A DNA stretch of 30,470 nt from a virus. Shown piece after piece: positions 1-6,163 of this stretch (positions are counted from its first letter, which is position 1; every line of letters starts with the position of its first letter). The position numbers and the translations under genes are program-made. Below the pieces are notes generated by a model that was given only the letters and a program-made list of their open reading frames with translations, searched no databases and had not been told where the DNA came from. Where the stretch lies: positions 1-30,470 of IMG/VR virus record IMGVR_UViG_3300025132_000187; one strand, written 5' to 3'.

Positions 1-413
1 GACTGCTTTAGTGAAGCAAAGAAGTTTTCGCTGTTTAATCGGGCTTGCTCGATATCCTCAAGCGCGATGTTCTTCTTAACCTCGTGATCTCTCATATATA
101 TTCCATACTCCTTGACCTTCTCATCCATGGTATTTCTTAACTCAAAAAAAGTTTTGGTGTGCTCTGCAGTAACAAGAACATACCTATCGTCTATTTCCTC
201 TTCGACCTCTTCGACCTCTTCCTCGACCTCTTCGACTTCTTCGACTTCTTCTTCAAGTTCTTCCTCGACCTCATCTTCAAGTTCTTCCTCGTAATCTTCA
301 GAGTCCATTCCTGACTTGAGTGTCTCAGCGGCAAGCAACGCTCTGCTCGCCAGGTCTGGATTTTCTTCTTTTAGTTGATCCAGCATGTTTAAAAGTTTGT
401 TTAAGACTGACAT
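1..413 (-). CDS. Acidic Glu/Val-rich protein, 3' end cut by window edge
   Basis: Unrecognised gene, read from ATG at 413 leftward and still open at base 1 (137 codons visible). An AGGAGG-type ribosome binding site lies about 8 bases upstream. The first 40 residues (MSVLNKLLNMLDQLKEENPD...) look helical. Residues about 40-74 are a nearly pure run of Glu with Val/Leu/Asp in a repeating EEVEE/EELEE pattern, and the last part (YVLVTAEHTKTFFELRNTMDEKVKEYG...) looks like an ordinary folded, charged helical region. It follows the neck and tail-completion genes in the same direction, 28 bases after the preceding stop, so it is probably a late virion-assembly gene. No function can be assigned. Confidence 0.8.
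   Translation of the reverse strand, partial: MSVLNKLLNMLDQLKEENPDLASRALLAAETLKSGMDSEDYEEELEDEVEEELEEEVEEVEEVEEEVEEVEEEIDDRYVLVTAEHTKTFFELRNTMDEKVKEYGIYMRDHEVKKNIALEDIEQARLNSENFFASLKQ
193..295. repeat. Low-complexity TTC/CTC tract coding for Glu-rich segment
   Basis: Imperfect tandem units such as tcttcgacc and tcttcttcg run through this stretch on the plus strand. On the coding (minus) strand they give GAA/GAG/GTC codons, hence the EEVEE repeats of the acidic protein. Such tracts can change length by slippage in whole codons. Confidence 0.75.
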
Positions 414-441
414 TTTTACTCTAACCTCCTTTAAAAAATAA

Positions 442-1674
442 CTAATCTTTTATATAACTAAATAGTATGTTTTCATCATTTTCGGGTGCTTCATCGAACG
501 TAACAGTATTTCCAGACAAAGTAAAGTCATTGCCCTCACCAATGGTCATGAGAATACCAGATCTAAACACCATCAAAGTCCCAGCAACAAAGTTCTCTGG
601 AACAGTAAATGTTGTCCTGTTTCCATTCGCGGTTTCAGTTGCTGCTTGTGCAACCTTATAGGTGTTCGTAGTTACGGTTCCTGCTGCTGCTGCACCTCCT
701 CCTCCGCCGCCAGATGTTGTCGTTGTGGATGCTTGAACTGCGCCAGGACTCCTAACCTGTGTTTGACTCATAATTGGTGCCCCCAGATGCTCTATTGGTA
801 ACCCAATATCAATTCCTTCAAGTCCGTAAAGTCTACCTACTTCTGGATCTAAATCATCTCTAAGCACAACTCGCTCCCTGGGTATCTTTACTTCTACGAT
901 ATTTTCTCTAACGGAAAAATTTGGACTGTTGCGATTTACATCTTCACCAGTTAACCACCCCAAAACATCTATATTAAGAGTTGTTTCAAACTTCCTTTCT
1001 TCATTTGAAAAATTACTAATGTTGTTAGCGTGATTAAATGAATCCTGGATGAAAGCCTCGTACCTAAGACGACCCTCTTCTATTATAACATAATTTATGC
1101 CGCCAGGTCGTGTTATAAATGGTGTCATAATTTGGTTCATTTGCTGCTGATATTCTGCGCGCATAGTTATTTCATAATCAATTGAAACATAGACTGGCAA
1201 TGGAATTGTTACAGTTTGATATACCACTTTATTATTCTTTGCAGCAAAGTTAAGTTGCCCAAATCGCTTTGCTGCACTAGCGTTGGCAAAGTTTGCTGTT
1301 TTGTCTTGATTTAGTTTTCTGGATACTGCAATAGAACCACCTCTCGTCTTGTCTAAAGGAGGAATGTTAGCGTATACTGTACCTTTCCTGGATAAATCCT
1401 TAACAACACTTTTTCTTTCGATAGTTATAATTGGCAAAACCAAAGAACCATCAGCATCCCTAAATCTACTGTCTTTCTTACTTTGAAACATTCTTTCAGC
1501 GGATGTCCACACGACTGGAACCTTTTTAAACCCTGAAGAAGTTATGCATTTAATATCCAAAACATCATTAACAAAATTATACATCGCAGTATCAACGGTT
1601 TCCACAGTTGATACGGGGAATGGTTCCTGGTCTATTCTTCTAGTTTTTGTAGGATTTAAAACATCTTTAATCAT
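442..1674 (-). CDS. gp15-like tail sheath stabiliser/completion protein, long paralogue with C-terminal module
   Basis: Residues about 20-275 are homologous along their length to the neighbouring upstream protein (1680-2525): both share VDTA-YNF, GFKKVPVV, QQQMN-IM-PF-TRPGGINY, RYEAFIQ, NISNFSNEER-FET and RENIVEVKIPRER. The pattern (VPV..S.E, conserved LPxI, a YEI-hR-EYQ-Q helix, a final strand ending in hLGhL) resembles T4 gp15, which caps the contracted tail sheath and joins tail to head; this is pattern recognition, not alignment. Downstream of the shared part is a Gly/Ala linker (SGGGGGGAAAAG, about residue 325) and a small beta module of about 60 residues (TTFTVPENFVAGTLMVF...ENILFSYI) of the kind found on tail and decoration proteins. 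ATG at 1674 is preferred; a GTG directly precedes it at 1677. No clear ribosome binding site is seen, so coupling to the gene 5 bases upstream is likely. Confidence 0.72.
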   Translation of the reverse strand: MIKDVLNPTKTRRIDQEPFPVSTVETVDTAMYNFVNDVLDIKCITSSGFKKVPVVWTSAERMFQSKKDSRFRDADGSLVLPIITIERKSVVKDLSRKGTVYANIPPLDKTRGGSIAVSRKLNQDKTANFANASAAKRFGQLNFAAKNNKVVYQTVTIPLPVYVSIDYEITMRAEYQQQMNQIMTPFITRPGGINYVIIEEGRLRYEAFIQDSFNHANNISNFSNEERKFETTLNIDVLGWLTGEDVNRNSPNFSVRENIVEVKIPRERVVLRDDLDPEVGRLYGLEGIDIGLPIEHLGAPIMSQTQVRSPGAVQASTTTTSGGGGGGAAAAGTVTTNTYKVAQAATETANGNRTTFTVPENFVAGTLMVFRSGILMTIGEGNDFTLSGNTVTFDEAPENDENILFSYIKD

Positions 1675-1679
1675 CACAG

Positions 1680-2525
1680 TTATAGATTATATTTTATAAT
1701 CTCCTCCTCTGATAGAGATGCTCGCTCTCTTGGTATTTTTACTTCTACAATATTTTCTCTAAATGGCTGCTTAGGAGTCATTTGGTTCGCTCCGTCGCCA
1801 ATCAAATATCCTAAAACTTTTATCTCAAACTTAGTTTCAAATCTTCTTTCCTCATTTGAAAAATCACTGATATTGTTTTCATGTCCAAAATCTTGTTGAA
1901 TAAATGCTTCGTATCTTTTTGACTCATCATTGATTATAATATAATTTATTCCACCTGGTCTAGTCATGAACGGCACCATGATATCATTCATTTGCTGTTG
2001 GTACTCTGTTCTAATTGCTATGTTATACATGACGGTAATATAGACAGGCAGAGGTATAGAAACAGTCTTATACACAGTTTTTTGTTTTGGTTCTGGAAAG
2101 TTTAGTTGTCCTCTTCTTTTCTTGGCATGAGCATTTTTAAAGTTTGCAGTCTTATCTTGTACAACGTATCTTGCCATAGGAATGCTCCCACCTTTTAATT
2201 TTGATGTTGGCGGTATATTTGCCCAAACAGTTCCTTTTTCAGAAGGGTTTTTTGAGATAGACGTCCTCTCAACAGTTATAATTGGTAAAACTAACGTGCC
2301 ATCCTGGTCCCGAATTCTTGAATCTTTTTTACTCAGACTAGCACGTTCGGACGAAGCCATTACGACTGGAACTTTTTTAAACCCTTCAGAACCGTTAGAG
2401 AATATATTCATCTGCTTGTCGATAAAGTTGTACACAGCAGTATCCACATTCTCTATTGTAGAGTTTGATAAATTTTTCTTTTCCAATCGATTCAGTGGAT
2501 CACTAAATGGCGTTTGATCATCCAT
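1680..2525 (-). CDS. gp15-like tail sheath stabiliser/completion protein, short paralogue
   Basis: A 281-residue protein, close to T4 gp15 in length (272 residues) and resembling it in motif order: VPVVMASSER near residue 54, LPIITVERTS near 84, a YNIAIRTEYQQQMNDIMVPF helix near 165-185 and FETKFEIKVLGYLIG near 238. T4 gp15 binds the last sheath ring and the neck, completing the tail before head joining. It is a paralogue of the protein encoded immediately downstream but lacks that protein's C-terminal module. The ATG at 2525 overlaps the end of the gp14-like gene by 8 bases, and an AGGGG motif lies 7 bases before it. The gp15 assignment rests on motif pattern and gene order (neck-neck-stabiliser, as in T4 13-14-15). 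Confidence 0.72.
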   Translation of the reverse strand: MDDQTPFSDPLNRLEKKNLSNSTIENVDTAVYNFIDKQMNIFSNGSEGFKKVPVVMASSERASLSKKDSRIRDQDGTLVLPIITVERTSISKNPSEKGTVWANIPPTSKLKGGSIPMARYVVQDKTANFKNAHAKKRRGQLNFPEPKQKTVYKTVSIPLPVYITVMYNIAIRTEYQQQMNDIMVPFMTRPGGINYIIINDESKRYEAFIQQDFGHENNISDFSNEERRFETKFEIKVLGYLIGDGANQMTPKQPFRENIVEVKIPRERASLSEEEIIKYNL

Positions 2526-3003
2526 TAAACAACCCCTCTCTCGCCTTAACGCACTCAGCAGTTATTTCTATCATATTTTCCCTTTGGCCAAAAAGTTGCC
2601 TTGGTTCGTTTAGTGTGGCTATCTCATAGAAAGTTTCGCCATACAAAACAAAATCGCCTTCTCGAACAAAAAGATTTTGATCTTCGGTCAGTCTTCTTTT
2701 GTGGAAGTGCACCATAATTTTTGGCAGTCTGTCAACGCCAAGATTTGTAGTTTGTGTTTCATAACCTTGCCACTCTACAAGAGCGTAAACCCTAATTGGA
2801 TTTAAAAAAGTTTTATTTAATGCCTCTCCGTAAACTGGATGAAAGTTGGTCTCCTCTAAAGAAATCGGATAGTACAAAACCTGCTGTCCAATAACCCTTT
2901 CGATAACTTCATCGTTGATCTGCTTTACAAGATCACGCTCTTTCTTACCAGTGAACAACGGTGGTGGCGGTGCGTCTGGTTGATCCCATTTATTATCTGC
3001 CAT
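2518..3003 (-). CDS. gp14-like neck protein
   Basis: A 161-residue protein with a Pro-rich N terminus followed by a region typical of marine T4-like neck proteins: QQVLYYPISLEETNFHPVYG at about 42-61, NKTFLNPIRVYALVEW, then LGVDRLPKIMVHFHKRRL and VREGDFVLYGETFYEI. T4 gp14 (256 residues) carries a comparable PREGDhIYF...FEI segment, and with gp13 forms the neck that closes the filled head and docks the tail. The protein is shorter than T4 gp14. It lies between the gp13-like and gp15-like genes, as in T4. Start ATG at 3003 has GGGGT upstream. The assignment is moderately secure, from motif pattern plus synteny. Confidence 0.68.
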   Translation of the reverse strand: MADNKWDQPDAPPPPLFTGKKERDLVKQINDEVIERVIGQQVLYYPISLEETNFHPVYGEALNKTFLNPIRVYALVEWQGYETQTTNLGVDRLPKIMVHFHKRRLTEDQNLFVREGDFVLYGETFYEIATLNEPRQLFGQRENMIEITAECVKAREGLFNG

Positions 3004-3009
3004 GATTTG

Positions 3010-4266
3010 TTACCCCACGTATACCGAATATGGTACCCTTTGTAAAACTCTCTCAGTGCTCTCAACCATTTCGGCGTCCTGAGCAGCAAGTCTGGAATAG
3101 GTCATTTCCGCTAGGGTTGTTTTTAATTCTTCCCTCAATGCGCTCTGTTCTTCTTTGCCCTGAGATACTAAATCAGAACCATTCAAGGATACACTTTCGC
3201 CAGGTATTGGTATTGAAGCAAACTTAGATCTAACTAAACCTAACATCTCTTTAGACACTGCTAAAGCAAACCTTCTTATCCATTGCTTACCTATGGAGTT
3301 AATACTATCGTAAGGTAAGTTAGAAAATGGCAGTGTGTTCATGTTATTTACTCCGTGAACATGAGATCTGCCATTCGTGTCATCTTCTATTGGAGAAGTT
3401 GGTATCGAAAATTCAACCCAGAAAGTTTTTGGACCAACAGAAGTAGGGACTGGGTACAGTCTTAACTTGTTGTTTCTCAACTGATATGAATAGTGAGAAG
3501 TTCTTGTATATATGGCGTCCTCATAAGCTAGTGCTTGAGCTTTATTTTGCCAAGATGGTATCAGTTCAAAAGTCGAATCATCTGAGAACTGTCCGTAGTT
3601 ATGCATATTGCCAACGACATTTAGTCCACCATAATACCCATAAAATCTCCACATTGCGAAAGGAGTCTTGTAGTAAACCTTTTTGATCAGTATTCTTTTA
3701 CCGTTGATTCTACCATCGTAATCTTTTCCTGCTGATCCAGAAGTAATTATTTGTTGTAAATCGTAGTCTTGAACGCCGTGACTCACATTAAAAGATGCCG
3801 AGTATTGAACAGAGTCCTTAAGTCCAATTTCGCCGCCCATCCTTTCTGAAACGTTTCTTGCAAAACCGTAATCAAATTTGGGATACTTAAGACTTGCAGA
3901 TACAGGTCCAGAAGTTAATTCACCTTTATGATCGAAAGTTCCAGTTGCATGACCTAGAAAACTTGGTAGTGCGTTATTTGCTTGATGTAAGTTTACGATG
4001 TATGAATACTCTAGAACTGATTCTTCATACGCTGCATAAACATTCCCATCAGATAATTCAATATCTAAAACATCGCCACCAAGTTTCTTGAAGGTGTAAG
4101 CAACCTGATCTACTGCTCCAGATACAAAGTTACCTGAAAACAGCACACTGGTATTACTTGAATATATTTTATATGGTAAAAGTCTGTTTACGTTACCGTG
4201 ACTACCAGTCTCTGGCAAGATGCTCTTGCTAGAGTTACTAGCGGGTCTTAAAGTTGGTAAAGCCAT
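3010..4266 (-). CDS. gp13-like neck / head-completion protein
   Basis: A 418-residue virion protein. Its N-terminal two thirds are beta-rich and aromatic (YYGGLNVVGNMHNYGQF near 225; LRLYPVPTSVGPKTFWVEFSIP near 270). The C-terminal part is the best clue: WIRRFALAVSKEMLGLVRSK, then IPIPGESVSLNGSDLVSQGKEE and a helical tail LREELKTTLAEMTYSRLAAQDA. That combination is typical of head-to-tail adaptor or neck proteins in large environmental myoviruses. The order with the next genes (gp14-like, gp15-like) supports a gp13-like role. It is longer than T4 gp13 (309 residues). A GGAGG ribosome binding site lies 7 bases before ATG at 4266. Exact orthology to gp13 is inferred. Confidence 0.65.
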   Translation of the reverse strand: MALPTLRPASNSSKSILPETGSHGNVNRLLPYKIYSSNTSVLFSGNFVSGAVDQVAYTFKKLGGDVLDIELSDGNVYAAYEESVLEYSYIVNLHQANNALPSFLGHATGTFDHKGELTSGPVSASLKYPKFDYGFARNVSERMGGEIGLKDSVQYSASFNVSHGVQDYDLQQIITSGSAGKDYDGRINGKRILIKKVYYKTPFAMWRFYGYYGGLNVVGNMHNYGQFSDDSTFELIPSWQNKAQALAYEDAIYTRTSHYSYQLRNNKLRLYPVPTSVGPKTFWVEFSIPTSPIEDDTNGRSHVHGVNNMNTLPFSNLPYDSINSIGKQWIRRFALAVSKEMLGLVRSKFASIPIPGESVSLNGSDLVSQGKEEQSALREELKTTLAEMTYSRLAAQDAEMVESTERVLQRVPYSVYVG

Positions 4267-4331
4267 TATTAGTCCTCCGTGCTTAAGTAAATAGTCTCAA
4301 ACTTAACAAAACGCTAGGACTTCAAATTTCT

Positions 4332-4742
4332 TTATTCTTCTGTCTTCTTCTTTGTGGTTCTTTTTCTCGTAGGTGTTTTACGAGTAGTAGTCTTCTTTTT
4401 CGCAGTGGTTGTCTTTGTTGTTGTTGACTTTTTGCGCCTAGTTGTCTTTTTCTCGGGAGGAGGTGGTGCCTCTTCCTTGATCTCTGGTTCTTCAACCTGG
4501 ATCAACTCCAACTCTGGTTCTGGTTCTACGTCCCAGGGCGGTGCTTCTTCTTTCTTTTCAACAACTGGTTCGTTTACAACAACCTCAACCTGTTCTTCTT
4601 CTTTAATCTCTTCGCTTGTGGTCATATCAATGGTGACCACTCCGTTTGTAACTTGTTTAGCAGTAAAACCAAGTGCTTCTCTTTTCGATGCATACTTCTT
4701 GGCATACTTATCTTTAATCATTCTTTTTCTACGTTTACCCAT
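4332..4742 (-). CDS. Low-complexity Lys/Thr- and Glu/Pro-rich protein, histone H1-like tail
   Basis: A 136-residue protein in three compositional blocks: a basic N terminus (MGKRRKRMIKDKYAKKYASK), an acidic Glu/Pro/Val centre (about residues 42-98, containing PPWDVEPEPELELIQVEEPE), and a strongly basic C terminus of Lys/Arg/Thr repeats (TTKTTTAKKKTTTRKTPTRK). The last block resembles histone H1-like or other nonspecific nucleic-acid-binding tails. It has its own promoter upstream (4766-4774) and a GGAG ribosome binding site. It lies among head and neck genes, so it might be an internal head or DNA-associated protein, but no function is established. The first residues loosely resemble small basic translation-associated proteins. 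Confidence 0.72.
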   Translation of the reverse strand: MGKRRKRMIKDKYAKKYASKREALGFTAKQVTNGVVTIDMTTSEEIKEEEQVEVVVNEPVVEKKEEAPPWDVEPEPELELIQVEEPEIKEEAPPPPEKKTTRRKKSTTTKTTTAKKKTTTRKTPTRKRTTKKKTEE

Positions 4743-4765
4743 TGTAACTCCTATAAACTTAAACT

Positions 4766-4774
4766 ATTATAACA
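4766..4774 (-). promoter_or_regulatory. Extended -10 promoter (TGTTATAAT)
   Basis: On the minus strand TGTTATAAT is a perfect sigma70 -10 hexamer preceded by the extended TGn motif. No good -35 is placed 16-18 bases upstream, which extended -10 promoters tolerate. It sits between a strong terminator (4782-4811) and the start of the Lys-rich gene at 4742, so it would restart transcription for the Lys-rich and neck genes. Confidence 0.55.
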
Positions 4775-4781
4775 TATTTTC

Positions 4782-4811
4782 AAAAAAGATAACCCCCCTT
4801 TCGGGGGGTTT
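4782..4811 (-). terminator. Rho-independent terminator after Lys/Pro-rich gene
   Basis: Perfect 8-bp stem AACCCCCC / GGGGGGTT around a four-base GAAA loop (minus strand), followed by TATCTTTTTT. It lies 13 bases after the stop of the gene at 4824-5030 and ahead of the promoter at 4766-4774. Confidence 0.88.
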
Positions 4812-4823
4812 GTAAAAAAGATT

Positions 4824-5030
4824 TTACTCTTCTTCTTTCTTTTCTTCGGTCTTTTCAACCTTTGGTTTTTCAACCTTTGGTTTTTCAACCTTTTTAGGTG
4901 CTGCCTTTTTAGGGGCAGGCTTTGGCACTTCCTTCTTTGGCGCAGCAGCTTCTGCTTTTTGCCTTTCGGCATGCTTCAGTCTTGCTCTCTCCACTTGCGC
5001 TCTAAGAAGTTCTTTTCTTTTAGATCCCAT
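4824..5030 (-). CDS. Small Lys/Pro/Glu-rich repeat protein
   Basis: A 68-residue protein: a helical basic start (MGSKRKELLRAQVERARLKH), an Ala/Pro/Lys region with APKK units, then a tandem repeat KVEKP-KVEKP-KVEK and a Lys/Glu tail. The lysine-rich, proline-spaced composition is like the C-terminal tails of H1 histones. It is the last gene before a strong terminator, directly after the lectin-like virion protein, with a GGAGGT ribosome binding site. Function unknown; an internal head or DNA-binding role is only a possibility. The start closely resembles that of the Lys-rich protein at 4332-4742 in general style. Confidence 0.72.
   Translation of the reverse strand: MGSKRKELLRAQVERARLKHAERQKAEAAAPKKEVPKPAPKKAAPKKVEKPKVEKPKVEKTEEKKEEE
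4851..4890. repeat. 15-bp tandem repeat, about 2.7 copies
   Basis: The unit tttttcaacctttgg is repeated in register with period 15 and encodes the KPKVE repeat of the small Lys/Pro-rich protein. A likely site for in-frame length variation. Confidence 0.8.
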
Positions 5031-5044
5031 TGTTATCTACCTCC

Positions 5045-5953
5045 TTAGTTGTCAAATGAAACTCTACTGCACTTCATGTAAGAAACATCCAGTGTGCGCT
5101 GGTCTGTTGTTTGCTGTTGAATACCTACAGCAGGCAACAAGTTAATGTTATCCGTTAAAGCACCCGATTTTTGAGTACCTACACCTGCGCTGTTGTATTC
5201 AGCAGCAGCAGTTAATGGTTGCAGACTATATTGCACACCATCGACAAAGATCGAAACTTGTCGAGAAGCATCAATTTGAATGCCCAATCTATAGGTAGTG
5301 CTCGCGGCAACAGTAATTGGTAACTTAACACGAACATCATTGCCAGCACCGTGATTTGTTACAAAGTAAAGTTTTGTGTTATCTGCCAAAGTGCCAGTGT
5401 CATCATCAGTATCGCCATATACAAAGTATGCAGCGTTGTCGCCTGTGCCGTGATTAAAGACTGCAGAGCTTGCTGCTTGGGAAGCATTGTTTAAAAACCC
5501 TGCACCCCATGTCTGAGTAGCAATACTAGTTCCTGTGCGAATAAGGCACTCAAAGTGACATTCGTTCTCGGTTCCCCAGATTGCTGCGCCCATCGCTGAC
5601 ATTGCTGCCGATTGGTCCTGATGTCCGATCAATACAGCCGCGTGACCGTTTCCAGCACCGTTGTCGCCAAGTCTGACGCCTGGTACTGTGGCAGTGCGAG
5701 TAACATCTGCGCTTTGGGCTGAATTGCCAATAACTTCCATGGTTCTGCTGGCGATTCTTGTCGCTTCCGTATTATACGTGCCATCTAAGATGGCCTGTAA
5801 TTGTGGAATTCCGTCCGTGAAATACTCCTCAACATAGTATCTTTGTGGATCCTTAATGATAAACGGACTACCATTAAGACCACCTGTTGAATGACCAATA
5901 AGATTGTCAAGCACTGTTTCTAATCTTCTGGTTCCTAATCTTCTATTACCCAT
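5045..5953 (-). CDS. Lectin-like (concanavalin A-like fold) virion structural protein
   Basis: A 302-residue protein starting MGNRRLGTRRLETVLDNL, a short Arg-rich helix that looks like a docking segment. The rest is Gly/Ala/Thr/Asn-rich and beta-predicted. Residues about 130-300 have features of a concanavalin A/LamG-like jelly roll: an ECHFECLIRTG strand, a central TTYRLGIQIDASRQVSIFVD strand pair (the common 'xxxxLxIxxDxxxxxxxxVDG' LamG signature) and a final MKCSRVSF strand. It is the first gene after the major capsid protein terminator and has a GGAGG ribosome binding site. A head-decoration or surface role is inferred from fold signature and position. No catalytic motif is visible. Confidence 0.66.
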   Translation of the reverse strand: MGNRRLGTRRLETVLDNLIGHSTGGLNGSPFIIKDPQRYYVEEYFTDGIPQLQAILDGTYNTEATRIASRTMEVIGNSAQSADVTRTATVPGVRLGDNGAGNGHAAVLIGHQDQSAAMSAMGAAIWGTENECHFECLIRTGTSIATQTWGAGFLNNASQAASSAVFNHGTGDNAAYFVYGDTDDDTGTLADNTKLYFVTNHGAGNDVRVKLPITVAASTTYRLGIQIDASRQVSIFVDGVQYSLQPLTAAAEYNSAGVGTQKSGALTDNINLLPAVGIQQQTTDQRTLDVSYMKCSRVSFDN

Positions 5954-6100
5954 AATTTATTTCCTCCTTTATTATGTGGTTAACGTTAACCTGAATTTCC
6001 ACGAAATGCAACCAGCCGCTTCGGTTACATATCTTCAAGGGACAGCGGCCTCGTCCCAGGAGGATATTCAAATCACAACTAAATAGGTTTCAGAAAAGAG
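5954..6100 (-). promoter_or_regulatory. Untranslated leader with palindrome and small hairpins upstream of lectin-like gene
   Basis: This is most of the longest gene-free stretch of the window (5954-6163). After the terminator at 6092-6130 the minus strand has no ORF. It holds a GGGAC...GTCCC inverted repeat (plus-strand 6040-6057 region), an AACC...GGTT hairpin, and a perfect 14-bp palindrome GGTTAACGTTAACC (5978-5991) just ahead of the AGGAGG site. No clear -35/-10 pair or T4-type TATAAATA late promoter was recognised, though a promoter is expected after the terminator. Confidence 0.4.
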
Positions 6101-6130
6101 AAAACCCCCGTCAAATGAATGACGAGGGTT
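6092..6130 (-). terminator. Rho-independent terminator after major capsid gene
   Basis: Minus strand: AACCCTCGTC, an 8-base loop, GACGGGGGTT (10-bp stem with one G-U pair), followed by TTCTCTTTTC. It lies about 34 bases beyond the capsid stop codon. T4-like phages commonly terminate after gene 23, so the context fits. Confidence 0.82.
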
Positions 6131-6163
6131 AAATCTTTTGCTATGATTGACTTATGTCAGATC

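Noticed and set aside
112-294. Plus-strand frame encoding long Ser/Thr runs
   Set aside because: Complement of the Glu-rich repeat tract of the acidic protein on the minus strand, ending exactly with the repeat.
4354-4815. 153-codon plus-strand open frame rich in Val and Phe
   Set aside because: It is the complement of the Lys/Thr/Glu-rich gene; low-complexity codons remove stops on the other strand. It has no plausible ribosome binding site and runs through the terminator.
5954-6163. Possible tRNA or small protein gene in the longest gap
   Set aside because: No cloverleaf with a TTC-A T-arm is visible, and the only ATG on the minus strand is followed at once by a stop.
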